Below are positions 35,659 to 44,702 of a DNA stretch of 64,000 bases, one piece after another. This stretch comes from Microbacterium suwonense (lineage in GTDB: Bacteria > Actinomycetota > Actinomycetes > Actinomycetales > Microbacteriaceae): the NCBI RefSeq assembly GCF_030296555.1, contig NZ_AP027728.1:1612001-1676000 (forward strand), written 5' to 3'. The notes beneath the pieces were generated by a model that saw only the letters and a list, made by a program, of their open reading frames with translations, did no database searches and was not told where the DNA came from. The translations under genes were made by a program, and so were the position numbers. The first letter of the stretch is position 1; each line of letters starts with the position of its first letter.

Positions 35659-38600
35659 TCAGTGTCGAGCGGCCCGACGCCGCCGCAGGACGACCAGGCC
35701 GAGGCCCGTCGCCAGCAGCAGTGCTGCGAGCAGCAGGTACGGCATCGAGTCCGCGCCGGTGATGGCGAGGTCATCGCCAGCTCCTGCGGCCTCGGTCACC
35801 GTCAGCGCAGCCGTCGCCTCGGCGCCATCACTCTGGATGACGGCGATGGTGTGCGCCCCCGCCGCGGTGCTCTTCGGGATCACGACGCTCGTCGAGAAGG
35901 TGCCATCCGCGGCCGCGGTGACCGTGCCGAGCGTCACCGGGGTCGAGCGCAGCTCGATGGTCAGCTTCTCGCCTGCCGCGAAGCCCTCGCCCGTGACGGT
36001 CACGGATCCGCCTGCAGCGACCTTCGCCTTGTCGAGTGCGATGGTCCCGCCGGCCGCAGTGGTGGCGAAGGTCACCGGGACCTCGACCGTCGTGCCGGTG
36101 GCATCCGTGGCCACGGTCAGCGTCTGCGCACCGTGCGCATCGGCCGGGACCGTGAACGTCAGGCTGGCGCGTCCGACCTCATCCGTGGCATCCACCACGG
36201 TCGGGTCGATCGCGGCGGTGGCCAGTTCGACGCCGTCCAGCGAGACCGAGGCCGAGGTCGGCGCCGTCTCGCCCGCGCTGAACGCCAGCGACGAGAGATC
36301 GACGGTCACCTGGTCTCCCGGTGCGGCACCGGCGGGCGTGACCGCCACACCGACCGCGCGCTGTGCGAGATCGGGCGAAGCCGTCTTGTTCTCTGTGAAC
36401 CAGTCGACCATCGACTGCAGGTCGACCTTTCCGGTGTCCTTCTTATCCGCGCCGTCGGCGAGGGTGAAGAAGTTGTCGCCGCCGGCCGCGAGGAACGAGT
36501 TCGCCGCGACCAGGTACGACGCCGCCGGATCGATGGCTGTGCCGTTCAGCGTGATCGACGTGATGTGGCTGCCCTTCGCCGCCGTCGGGTCGTACGTGTA
36601 TGTCAGCCCCTTGGAGACGCCGAGCTTCAGGAACGGACGGCTCGCGCCGTCGGGCTGCCACTGCTCCTCGAGCACCGACTTCAGCTGCGCGCCGGTCAGC
36701 TGCAGCGTGACCAGCGTGTTGGCAAACGGCTGCACCGTCGCCGCCTCGCGATAGGTCACGTTGCCGTCCGGATCGCTGTCTCCCGTCGATGCGTAGGTGA
36801 GATTGGCACGGATGCCACCGGGGTTCATCAGCGCGATCTGCGCACCGGTGGACCACTGCTGCACATCGGCGACGAAGTTGCCGATGGTCGACTCGCCGCC
36901 ACGGTTCTCGGTGCTCCCGTCGCTCTGGCGAGCACGGTTGAGGTCTGCGGTGATCTCGCCGACCTTCACGGCGCCGAGGACGTCAGCCTCCTTCTTGGCC
37001 TCATCGACGATGGACTGCACGGCCGGGACGGCCGGGTAGTTCGGCACCCAGACCTCCTGACCCTTGGGGCCTTCCTGATGCGCGAGGGGCGGATCTCGTT
37101 GACGATCGAGATCAGCTCCTTCGTCGTCGGGTCGACCTGCAGGTTCATCACGCCCAGGTTCTCGCCGTACTGCCCGGCAGAGACCACCGGACGGCCGTCG
37201 ATGACGTGGTTGTACGCCAGGTGGGTGTGCGCCGAGACGATCGCGTCCACGTCGTCATCGACGCCGTAGACGATCTCGCCCAGCGGGGAGTCCGGTGTGA
37301 TGCTGGACAGCTCCACGGTCGAGGCGCCCTCGTGCACGAGCAGGATGACGACGTCGGCCTCTCCGTTGGAGGGGTCGCCGTCGCGCAGGTCGTCGGCGAC
37401 GGCGTTGACCGAGTCGGGGATGCTGCGCACCTCGAGATCCTTGATGCCGTCGGGCGAGACGAGGGAGCCGAGGTCCTCGGTGACGGCGCCGACGAAGCCG
37501 ACCCGCACCCCATCGACCTCCTTCACCCATGCCGGTGCGAGAGCCGGCTGACCGGTGGCGGTGACGAACACGTTCGAGGAGATGTACTCCCAGTCGGCGC
37601 GGTCTTGCACGCGGTCGCGCAGATCCTCCCAGCCCTGGTCGAACTCGTGGTTGCCTGCTGCGCTCACGTCGAGCCCGGCGGCGTTCAGCGCGTCGATGGT
37701 CGGGTTGTCGTCCTGGATGAACGAGGTGAACGTCGAGGCTCCGATCAAGTCGCCGGCGGCGGCGAAGATCGTGTTCGGATTCGCGTCGCGCACCGACTGC
37801 ACGGCACCCGCGAGCACGGCCGCTCCGGCGGCGGCGCCATCGGCCTCGATGCGACCGTGGAAGTCGTTGATCGTGGCGATGTCGATGCTGATCGGCGGCT
37901 GGTCGGCCGAGACTCCGACCAGGATCGGGTCGTGGTCGCTGGATCGGAACGGGGTGCCCGACTCCGTGGCGCCGAAGGCGTAGCCGCGGTCACTCCACTC
38001 CGGTGAGTTGATCGCCCAGACGCCGGCTCCGGTGATCGACGAGGCCAATGAGGGCGAGGCGATCACATGGTCGAGTGAGCCGAGCTCGCCGTCGAAGGTG
38101 TACGTGTACTGCCCCTTCGCCTTGCCGGGCACGGTGTCGAGCCAGCCCTGCGAGGTGAAGACCTCGATCGGGTCCTCCTGCGCATAGGCGTTGAAATCGC
38201 CGATCAGCAGGATGTCGCTGCTGCCGCTATCGGCCTTCAGCTGCTCGGTGAACTGCAGCAGGGACTGCGCCTGAGCGACGCGGTCGGCGTTGAAGAGGCC
38301 CTGCCCGTCGGCCGGCTCGGGGTCGCTGCCCGACTTGGACTTGAAGTGGTTGGCCACCACCGTGACGGTGCGTCCGTCGATGTCGAACGTCTGCGCGATC
38401 GGTTCGCGAGCATTGCCCCAGACGGTCTCGTCCGTGATGGTTGCGCTCTCGCCCTTCGGCGTCACCGCGCCCTTCTTGTAGATGATCGCGTTGGTGATGA
38501 AGTCGGTGGTCGCGGGGTCGTCCAGCGCGTCTGGGGTGGGCACGTACTCCCACACCTCGGCGCCTGCAGCCGCATTGAGACCGCTGACCAGGTCGGCGAG

Positions 38601-39785
38601 GGCGCTGTCGATCGGCTCGCCGAGCTTGACCGAGTTCTCGATCTCCATCAGCGAGACGATCTCCGCACCGGTGCCGTTGATCGCCGCGACGATCTTGGAC
38701 TTCTGGATCGCGAACTGCGCCGCATCCTTCGCGCCGCGTGCGTCGGAGTTCTGCGAGCTGAGCGTGGTGAAGTAGTTGTACACGTTGAACGACGCGATCT
38801 GCACGTCGCCACCGACGGACGGCACAGAGGGCCGCGGGTTGTTCGTCGTGAACGTCACCCTCTCGGATGCCGGGGAGGTGCTGTCCAGCGGCGTGACCGG
38901 CTGCAGACGCCAATCGTCGAATCCGTACTGCAGCACGAAGGCGTTGCCGCCGAAGTCGACCCCGTCGCCGTTGCGCACGACGACGTCCTCGGTGAAGTAG
39001 GGCTGGTCACCGGGATGAGCGGCATTGCTGATCTGCACGTTGTAGCCGTCGTCGAGCAGGATGCGGTCGGCGCGGTTGGCCGCGGCGATGGCATCCGCGT
39101 CGGGACCGGGGCTCTTGAGCTCGGTGCTCTTCACGTTCAGCTCGCCGGGGTTCAGCCAGAGGGTGCCGAAGTTGTAGAGCTGGTGGCTGGAGGCCACCAG
39201 GTAGTCGCCCGTCGGGGTCACGAGCATGTTCTCGTACTGCTCGCGGTCGGTGCCGACGACGCTCGCCGGCAGCGCGACCGGATCGGGGGCGCCGACCCCG
39301 GCGGTGACGAGGGTCACGTCGGCCGCTGTGCCCGGGGTGAGCTGCGTCTGGCCGAAGTACTCGCTCACCGTGCCCGTGACCGAGACGAGGTCGCCGATGC
39401 TCCCCGGCACGGACTTTCCGTTCAGGTACACGAAGATGCCGTCCGAGGCACCGGGAGTGTCGTCCGTGTCACCGCCGGAGCCCTGCGTCTGGATGACGAT
39501 GCCGTCGTAGCCGCCGGTGCGGTAGTCGGCGGTGATCACGCCCTCGACGACGACCTTCGTGCCCGCTTCGGCGAACGGCGACACGCCGCCGGTGCCCTGC
39601 ACCTCGGCGATCGAGGCCGGCACGGGCTCGGGATCGCCATCCGCCGCGAAGGCCGGTGAGGCGACCAGTGGGCCGAAGCCCAGCGCGAAAACGGTGGTCA
39701 TGGCAAGAGCGCAGGCACGCCCTCGGATTCTCAGACGTGGCGCGGGAACCATCGGGTTCCCGGCATCGGGGCCGGACATCGTCAC
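35659..39785 (-). CDS. Giant anchored ExeM/NucH-type nuclease fused to a UshA-like 5'-nucleotidase, apparent frameshift
   Basis: An exported, wall- or membrane-anchored protein of about 1375 residues. Order: signal peptide (LVASPAFAADG); an OB-fold/DUF-type region; an endonuclease/exonuclease/phosphatase domain (QIASFNVYNYFTT; LMEIENS; NHFKSK; LIGDFNAYAQEDPI; SDHDPILV); a metallophosphatase/5'-nucleotidase domain (TINDFHGRIEADGAA; GNHEFDQG; SAHTHLAYNH) with its C-terminal nucleotidase domain; Ig-like repeats; and LAITG, a helix and an RRRR tail. Adding one G to the run at 37066-37069 (+ strand) repairs the frame (KAPKGQEVWVPNYP). It probably degrades extracellular DNA and nucleotides to recover phosphate and nucleosides. 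GTG 39785 has GAGGAG at six-base spacing; ATG 39779 is the alternative. Confidence 0.9.
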
Positions 39786-39940
39786 TACTGTCTCCTCGTT
39801 CGGTCGACCGCCGGATCTCGTGAATCCGGCGCAGCGCACGGGCGTGACCCGACGGCGCATGTCAGCGAACCTATGACCGGCCACCGACATCGGCAAGGGA
39901 GTTCGTCAACTGCTAACCGAATGGTCATCCCGCGGTTCGA

Positions 39941-40771
39941 CTAACGGGCAGTCTCCCCGGCCCCGGATCCCTCCCCGGCAGCCTCCTCGAACTCCTCGAC
40001 CTCGCGCTCCCAGGCATCCTTGGCGAGTCGATACCAGAGATAGAACGCGAATCCGGCGAAGACCGCCCACTCGGCTGCGTAGAAGATGTTCAGCCAGTTG
40101 ATCGGCGATTTCTGCTGCGGCGGAGGCGAGCTGATGTCGACCAGACCGGCGGATGCCGTGACGGATGCCAGGTACGGACGGTACACGTTCAGCTCATCGA
40201 TGTCGTGCCATCTGCTCAGCAGTGCCGCCGGCGACATCCGTGTGAGCTGCAGAGGATCGGCGCGCGGCGGCACCTCCACGCCTTCGTCATCGATGAGACG
40301 CCCCGTGATCTTCACCGAGACGGCGCCTTCCCGCTGCAGGGATTCGACGGCGGCATCCGCCTGCTCCCGCGTCTGCGCCCAGCCGACCGCGACGGCGATC
40401 GAGGTGCGCTCCGCGACCCGCAGCTGCCCGGTGACCCAATAGCCCTCTTCACCGTCGTTGAAGCGCTGCGAGAGCACGATGAAGTCCTCGGGCACCCACG
40501 TGCCACTGGTCTGCACGCGCTGCCCGCCGAGCTGCTCGGCGAGGTACTGTCCGGGCTCGATGACCTCGTCCAGCGGACGCACCTGCTCGGTCATCCCAGG
40601 CGGTGGCGGATCGGTGTCGATCGCCCGCGCAAGCTGCCACTGCCCGAGCCAGGCGAACACGCCGGCGACGACCAGGCACAGCGCGAGCACGCCGAGCCAG
40701 CGCCGGCGCAGCATCACCTCGCGCAGGGTCGGCGGGAACTCCTGCGGCAGGTTCAGCCCGCTGTCGGTCAT
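39941..40771 (-). CDS. SURF1 family cytochrome oxidase biogenesis protein
   Basis: A 276-residue protein with the SURF1 plan: an N-terminal membrane helix (WLGVLALCLVVAGVFAWLGQWQL, the family's GxWQ-type region), a periplasmic beta-rich domain (VQTSGTWVPEDFIVLSQRF; VAVGWAQTREQAD), and a C-terminal helix (NWLNIFYAAEWAVFAGFAFYLWYRL). SURF1 proteins help assemble cytochrome c oxidase. Its start overlaps the guaB3 stop codon (ATGA), so the two are translationally coupled although functionally unrelated. Confidence 0.92.
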   Translation of the reverse strand: MTDSGLNLPQEFPPTLREVMLRRRWLGVLALCLVVAGVFAWLGQWQLARAIDTDPPPPGMTEQVRPLDEVIEPGQYLAEQLGGQRVQTSGTWVPEDFIVLSQRFNDGEEGYWVTGQLRVAERTSIAVAVGWAQTREQADAAVESLQREGAVSVKITGRLIDDEGVEVPPRADPLQLTRMSPAALLSRWHDIDELNVYRPYLASVTASAGLVDISSPPPQQKSPINWLNIFYAAEWAVFAGFAFYLWYRLAKDAWEREVEEFEEAAGEGSGAGETAR

Positions 40772-41886
40772 CCCAGCTCGTAGGGCGCGAGCACGACCTC
40801 GACGCGCTGGAACTCCTTCAGGTCGGAGTACCCGGTCGTCGCCATGGACTTGCGCAGAGCGCCGATCAGGTTCGCCGTCCCGTCGGCGACGGGAGCGGGG
40901 CCGTACAGGATCTCCTCAAGTGTCGCGACGCCCTCCACCGCCACGCGGCGGCCGCGCGGAAGCTGCGGGTGGTGCGCCTCGGCGCCCCAGTGGAAACCGT
41001 TGCCGGGAGCATCCGTGGCGCGCGCGAGCGCGACGCCCAGCATCACAGCATCCGCCCCCATTGCGAGGGCCTTGACGATGTCGCCGGAGGTGCCCACGCC
41101 GCCGTCGGCGATCACGTGCACGTAGCGTCCGCCCGACTCGTCGAGGTAGTCGCGGCGAGCGGCGGCGACGTCGGAGACGGCGGTCGCCATCGGTGCATGG
41201 ATGCCGAGGGTCGCGCGCGTGGTGGAGGCCGCTCCCCCGCCGAAGCCGACCAGTACGCCCGCGGCGCCCGTGCGCATCAGGTGCAGGGCCGCAGTGTAGG
41301 TGGCGGCGCCGCCGACGATGACGGGCACGTCGAGGTCGTAGATGAACTTCTTCAGGTTCAGCGGCTCGGCGACGCTGGAGACGTGCTCGGCCGAGACCGT
41401 GGTGCCGCGGATGACGAACAGGTCGACCCCGGCTGCCACGACACTCTCGTAGAGCTCCTGGGTGCGCTGCGGGGTGAGGGAGGCCGCGACGGTGACGCCG
41501 GCCTCGCGGATCTCGGCCAGACGCTGAGTGATGAGCTCGGGCTTGATCGGCTCGGAGTACAGCTGCTGCATCCGCACGGTCGCGCGTTCGACGGGGAGCG
41601 CGGCGATCTCGTCGAGCAGCGGCTGCGGGTTCTCGTAGCGCGTCCATAGGCCCTCGAGATCGAGCACGCCCAGGCCGCCCAGACGTCCCAGCATGATCGC
41701 CGTCTGCGGGCTGACCACCGAGTCCATCGGGGCGCCGAGCACCGGGATATCGAAGGAGAACGCGTCGATGGTCCACGTCGTCGAGACGTCTTCGGGGTTG
41801 CGGGTGCGCCGTGACGGCACGACCGCGATGTCGTCGAACGTGTACGCGCGACGCGCGCGCTTGCCTCGGCCGATCTCGATGTCCAT
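40768..41886 (-). CDS. guaB3: GuaB3 family IMP dehydrogenase-related protein
   Basis: A TIM-barrel protein of the IMPDH/GMP reductase superfamily, 372 residues, lacking the CBS domain pair. It has GAPMDSVVSP near the N-terminus, GADAVMLG and the ALRKSMATTGYSDLKEFQ C-terminal segment of the GuaB3 branch (Rv3410c-like). The canonical catalytic-cysteine loop is replaced by VGFGGGAASTTRATLG (about 213-228) and the protein contains no cysteine, so it cannot use the usual thioimidate chemistry. I chose the ATG at 41886, with GGAGG at good spacing, over the GTG at 41892. The true reaction is uncertain. Confidence 0.92.
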   Translation of the reverse strand: MDIEIGRGKRARRAYTFDDIAVVPSRRTRNPEDVSTTWTIDAFSFDIPVLGAPMDSVVSPQTAIMLGRLGGLGVLDLEGLWTRYENPQPLLDEIAALPVERATVRMQQLYSEPIKPELITQRLAEIREAGVTVAASLTPQRTQELYESVVAAGVDLFVIRGTTVSAEHVSSVAEPLNLKKFIYDLDVPVIVGGAATYTAALHLMRTGAAGVLVGFGGGAASTTRATLGIHAPMATAVSDVAAARRDYLDESGGRYVHVIADGGVGTSGDIVKALAMGADAVMLGVALARATDAPGNGFHWGAEAHHPQLPRGRRVAVEGVATLEEILYGPAPVADGTANLIGALRKSMATTGYSDLKEFQRVEVVLAPYELG

Positions 41887-41957
41887 GCTCACCCTCCCAG
41901 ACTACCCGGCCGCACCGACGCCCTCTGCGGGTGCCGGCGGCTACCGTTCAGGGCGCG

Positions 41958-42584
41958 TCAGGCCTGGCCGCGCGCAACGGTGTCGGCCGCGCGCTGATTG
42001 GCGAGCGCCTGCGCGTCCTCGTCGCTCGGTGCGGCGGGCTCGCCCAGGGACAGCATCAACCGGTTCGCCCAGGCGAAGAAGGCCGTCGCCTCGACGATGT
42101 CGTGCACGTCGGAGGCGCTCAGTCCGGCATTGCGCAGCGCCCGCACATGGTGCTCGCCGAACCGCGGCGGCGACGCCGTCAGGGCAGCGGCGGCATCGGT
42201 TATCGCCCGCCAGCGGTCATCGAGTTCGGCCTCCACGCCCTCGGTGAGCAGGCGGTTCACCTCGTCCTCTCGCCTTGTGAAGGTCACGGTGAAGCGCGAG
42301 TGCACGCTGGTGCAGAGTTCGCAGCCGTTCAGTCGCGATGCGACGGTGGCCGCGAGTTCCCGCTCTCCTCGACGGAGGCCGGGACGTGCCAGGAATACGG
42401 CATGATCGAGCGCAGTGCGGGCCTCTAGCGCGGCGGGGTGCCAAGCCAGCAGCCGGAAGTAGGGCGAGTCCGGCCAGACACTCGACTCGTAGGCCTGGAT
42501 CTGCTCGGGTGTTCCCGTCTGCGGGCCAACCGGCTCGATCCAGGCATGCCAGGCGCGCTCATCTGTGGTGAAGTGCGTGCTCAT
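41958..42584 (-). CDS. Alkylhydroperoxidase (AhpD/CMD) domain protein, Avi_7169-like
   Basis: A 208-residue protein with a carboxymuconolactone-decarboxylase fold and the redox motif CELCTSVH (Cys88, Cys91, His95), the pattern of AhpD-type peroxidases. The C-terminal half (VRALRNAGLSASDVHDIVEATAFFAWANRLM) is the second conserved helix pair of this fold. It resembles the family named after Avi_7169, which co-occurs with a partner like the gene just upstream. Its ATG overlaps that partner's stop codon (TAATG). It is the last gene of an ABC importer operon, which suggests a role in catabolism of, or protection from products of, the imported compound. Confidence 0.85.
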   Translation of the reverse strand: MSTHFTTDERAWHAWIEPVGPQTGTPEQIQAYESSVWPDSPYFRLLAWHPAALEARTALDHAVFLARPGLRRGERELAATVASRLNGCELCTSVHSRFTVTFTRREDEVNRLLTEGVEAELDDRWRAITDAAAALTASPPRFGEHHVRALRNAGLSASDVHDIVEATAFFAWANRLMLSLGEPAAPSDEDAQALANQRAADTVARGQA

Positions 42585-43087
42585 TACCTGTCCTCCTGCA
42601 CCTGCAGCGCCTGCACTCGCAGTGCCTGCGCGATGCGCACCTGGTAGCTGACAAGTCCGACGATCTGCCCGATCACGACGATCTCGGCGGGGCTCCAACC
42701 GGCGGCCCGCAGGCCATTGAGGTCATCGGCTGCGGCGGAGGCCGGACGCGTGACGAGCAGGTCGACGTAGCGCAGTGCCGCACGCAGCGCGCGGGGCGAA
42801 CGGATGCCCGCAGCGCCATCCGCACCGGCGGTGACGAGATCTGTCGCATCCGGGACCGCCTGGATGCGGCTCCGATACCAGTCTGCGGCCGCACGGTCAC
42901 CGTCCAGCCACGCACCACGCGCGGCGATCAGATGACGCAGATCGCGATCAACCCCGGGCACAGGATCCGTCGCTGGCACGGTGAACAGCGCCTCATGCGC
43001 GGCCTGGGCGGCCTCGCGCACTGCGGGCCGGTGATCGCGCGGGGCATCCGGTTCCAGCCCCGCGATCTGCAGGATCACATCGGTCAT
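42584..43087 (-). CDS. CMD-fold protein without cysteines, Avi_7170-like
   Basis: A 167-residue helical protein that appears to be a carboxymuconolactone-decarboxylase-fold relative without the catalytic CxxC. It starts MTDVILQIAGLEPDAP and ends with a hydrophobic segment (GWSPAEIVVIGQIVGLVSYQVRIAQALR) typical of the fold. It is probably the partner subunit of the AhpD-like protein downstream, and the pair resembles the Avi_7170/Avi_7169 family pair. The start codon overlaps the upstream ATPase stop (ATGA). Function unknown. Confidence 0.78.
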   Translation of the reverse strand: MTDVILQIAGLEPDAPRDHRPAVREAAQAAHEALFTVPATDPVPGVDRDLRHLIAARGAWLDGDRAAADWYRSRIQAVPDATDLVTAGADGAAGIRSPRALRAALRYVDLLVTRPASAAADDLNGLRAAGWSPAEIVVIGQIVGLVSYQVRIAQALRVQALQVQEDR

Positions 43088-43860
43088 GGCGACTCCTCCT
43101 CGACGTCGACGGCGCGGATGCCGTCGGCTGCGGCCAGCGGTGCGATGCCCTGACCCAGGTACGCCTCGCGCACGCCAGGGTGTGCGAGCAGCTCAGTGGA
43201 GCTGCCGTGCAGGGCGACCTCGCCGGTGCGCAGCACATAGCCGCGGTCGGCGACCTGCAGCGCCAGCTCTGCGTTCTGCTCCACCAGCAGCACGCTCACG
43301 CCCAGGTCTCGGTTGATCGCGGCGACATGCGCGAGAACCTGCTCGACGATCACCGGGGCCAGCCCCATGGTGGGTTCATCCATGCAGATCAGACGCGGCC
43401 CGCTCATCAGCGCCCGTCCGAACGCGAGCATCTGCTGTTCACCGCCCGACATGCTGCCGGCGAGCTGGCGACGCCGCTCAGCCAGCCGGGGGAAGAACGC
43501 GTAGATGTCGGCGAGGCTCGAACGCACCGCCCGATCGGTGCGCGTGAAGGCGCCCATCAGCAGATTGTCCTCGACTGTCATCTCCGGGAACACCCGTCGC
43601 GCCTCTGGGACGGAGGCGATGCCCGCGCGGATCCGCCGCGGCGTCGACCATCGTGTGATGTCCTCCCCGTCGAACCAGACGCTGCCGGCACGCGGACGAA
43701 CCACACCGAGAATCGTCTTCATGGTCGTCGATTTGCCCGAGGCGTTCCCTCCCAGCAGAGATACGACCCGACCCGCTCCGATCTCGAGCGAGACACCGAT
43801 CAGCGCGGGACTGGTGCCGTAATCGACGCTCACGTCCCGGAACTCCAGCAGCGCGCTCAC
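43084..43860 (-). CDS. ABC transporter ATP-binding protein, LivF type
   Basis: A 258-residue ATPase of the hydrophobic amino acid importer (HAAT) family. Walker A is LLGGNASGKST (with Asn-Ala where Pro-Asn-Gly is more usual), the signature MSGGEQQMLAFGRAL, Walker B LICMDEPTMGLAP, and the LVEQNAELALQVADRGYVL switch region of LivF proteins. It starts at GTG, overlapping the stop of the LivG-like gene (GTGA). Part of a fully overlapping operon. Confidence 0.93.
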   Translation of the reverse strand: MSALLEFRDVSVDYGTSPALIGVSLEIGAGRVVSLLGGNASGKSTTMKTILGVVRPRAGSVWFDGEDITRWSTPRRIRAGIASVPEARRVFPEMTVEDNLLMGAFTRTDRAVRSSLADIYAFFPRLAERRRQLAGSMSGGEQQMLAFGRALMSGPRLICMDEPTMGLAPVIVEQVLAHVAAINRDLGVSVLLVEQNAELALQVADRGYVLRTGEVALHGSSTELLAHPGVREAYLGQGIAPLAAADGIRAVDVEEESP

Positions 43861-44702
43861 TGTGTTCCTTCCGCGAAGGCTTTTCCGAGGTATGCCTCGA
43901 TCACCCGGGGGTCGCGTCGCACCTCGGCGGGTGTTCCCTCGGCGATGAGTCGGCCGTTATCGAGCACGAGCACGCGATCGGAGAGCGCCATGACCAGATC
44001 GAGCTTGTGCTCGACCAGGACGAGCGACTGTCCGAGGCGCTTGAGCTCCTGGAGCTGCTGCAGCACCTCGGCGGTCTCGGTGGTGTTCATCCCCGCGGTC
44101 GGCTCGTCCAGCACGAGCAGGCGCGGCCCGGAGATGAGCGCACGGGCGATCTCTACCCGACGACGATTCGCGTAGGAGAGCGAGAACGCGTACTCGTCCA
44201 CGCGTGGCGCCAGGCGGGTGCCGAAGCGCTCGAGCTCATGCGCGACGTGCTCGCGATCCCGCTTATCCTGCCGGCGTCGCGCACGGCTGGGGACGATGGC
44301 GCCGGCGACCTCGGCGAGCAGTGGCAGCCAACGCAGCCCAGGGTAGCGCCGCAGCCGTGCCAGCGGGCGCCCCACAGTCTGGACCGTCTCCAGTCCGATC
44401 AGGACGTTGTCGCGCACGGTGAGGTTGCCGATCACCCGGCCGTTCTGGAATGTGCGGGTGAGCCCATCTCCGGCGATGTCGTAGGCCTTACGACCGGAGA
44501 TCCGCTCCCCGGCGAGCTCGACGACACCGGCATCCGCCCCCAACGCGCCGCAGATGATGTTCAGGGTCGTCGTCTTGCCGGATCCGTTCGGCCCGATGAT
44601 CGAAACGACCTCGCCCGCGGCGACCTCGAAGGACACGCCGTCGACGACCGTGAGACCTCCGTAGCGCTTGGTGATCCCGTCGACCTTCAGCAGCGCGGTC
44701 AT
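43857..44702 (-). CDS. ABC transporter ATP-binding protein, LivG type
   Basis: A 281-residue HAAT-family ATPase. Walker A is IIGPNGSGKTT, with the typical LivG segment GLTRTFQNGRVIGNLTVRDNVLIG. A charged insert (SRARRRQDKRDREHV) precedes a degenerate signature, SLSYANRRRVEIARAL instead of SGGxxR, as often seen in LivG. Walker B is LLVLDEPTAGMN. ATG 44702 overlaps the stop codon of the permease gene (ATGA). The frame is open further upstream into the permease gene, but that part is not LivG-like. Confidence 0.93.
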   Translation of the reverse strand: MTALLKVDGITKRYGGLTVVDGVSFEVAAGEVVSIIGPNGSGKTTTLNIICGALGADAGVVELAGERISGRKAYDIAGDGLTRTFQNGRVIGNLTVRDNVLIGLETVQTVGRPLARLRRYPGLRWLPLLAEVAGAIVPSRARRRQDKRDREHVAHELERFGTRLAPRVDEYAFSLSYANRRRVEIARALISGPRLLVLDEPTAGMNTTETAEVLQQLQELKRLGQSLVLVEHKLDLVMALSDRVLVLDNGRLIAEGTPAEVRRDPRVIEAYLGKAFAEGTQ

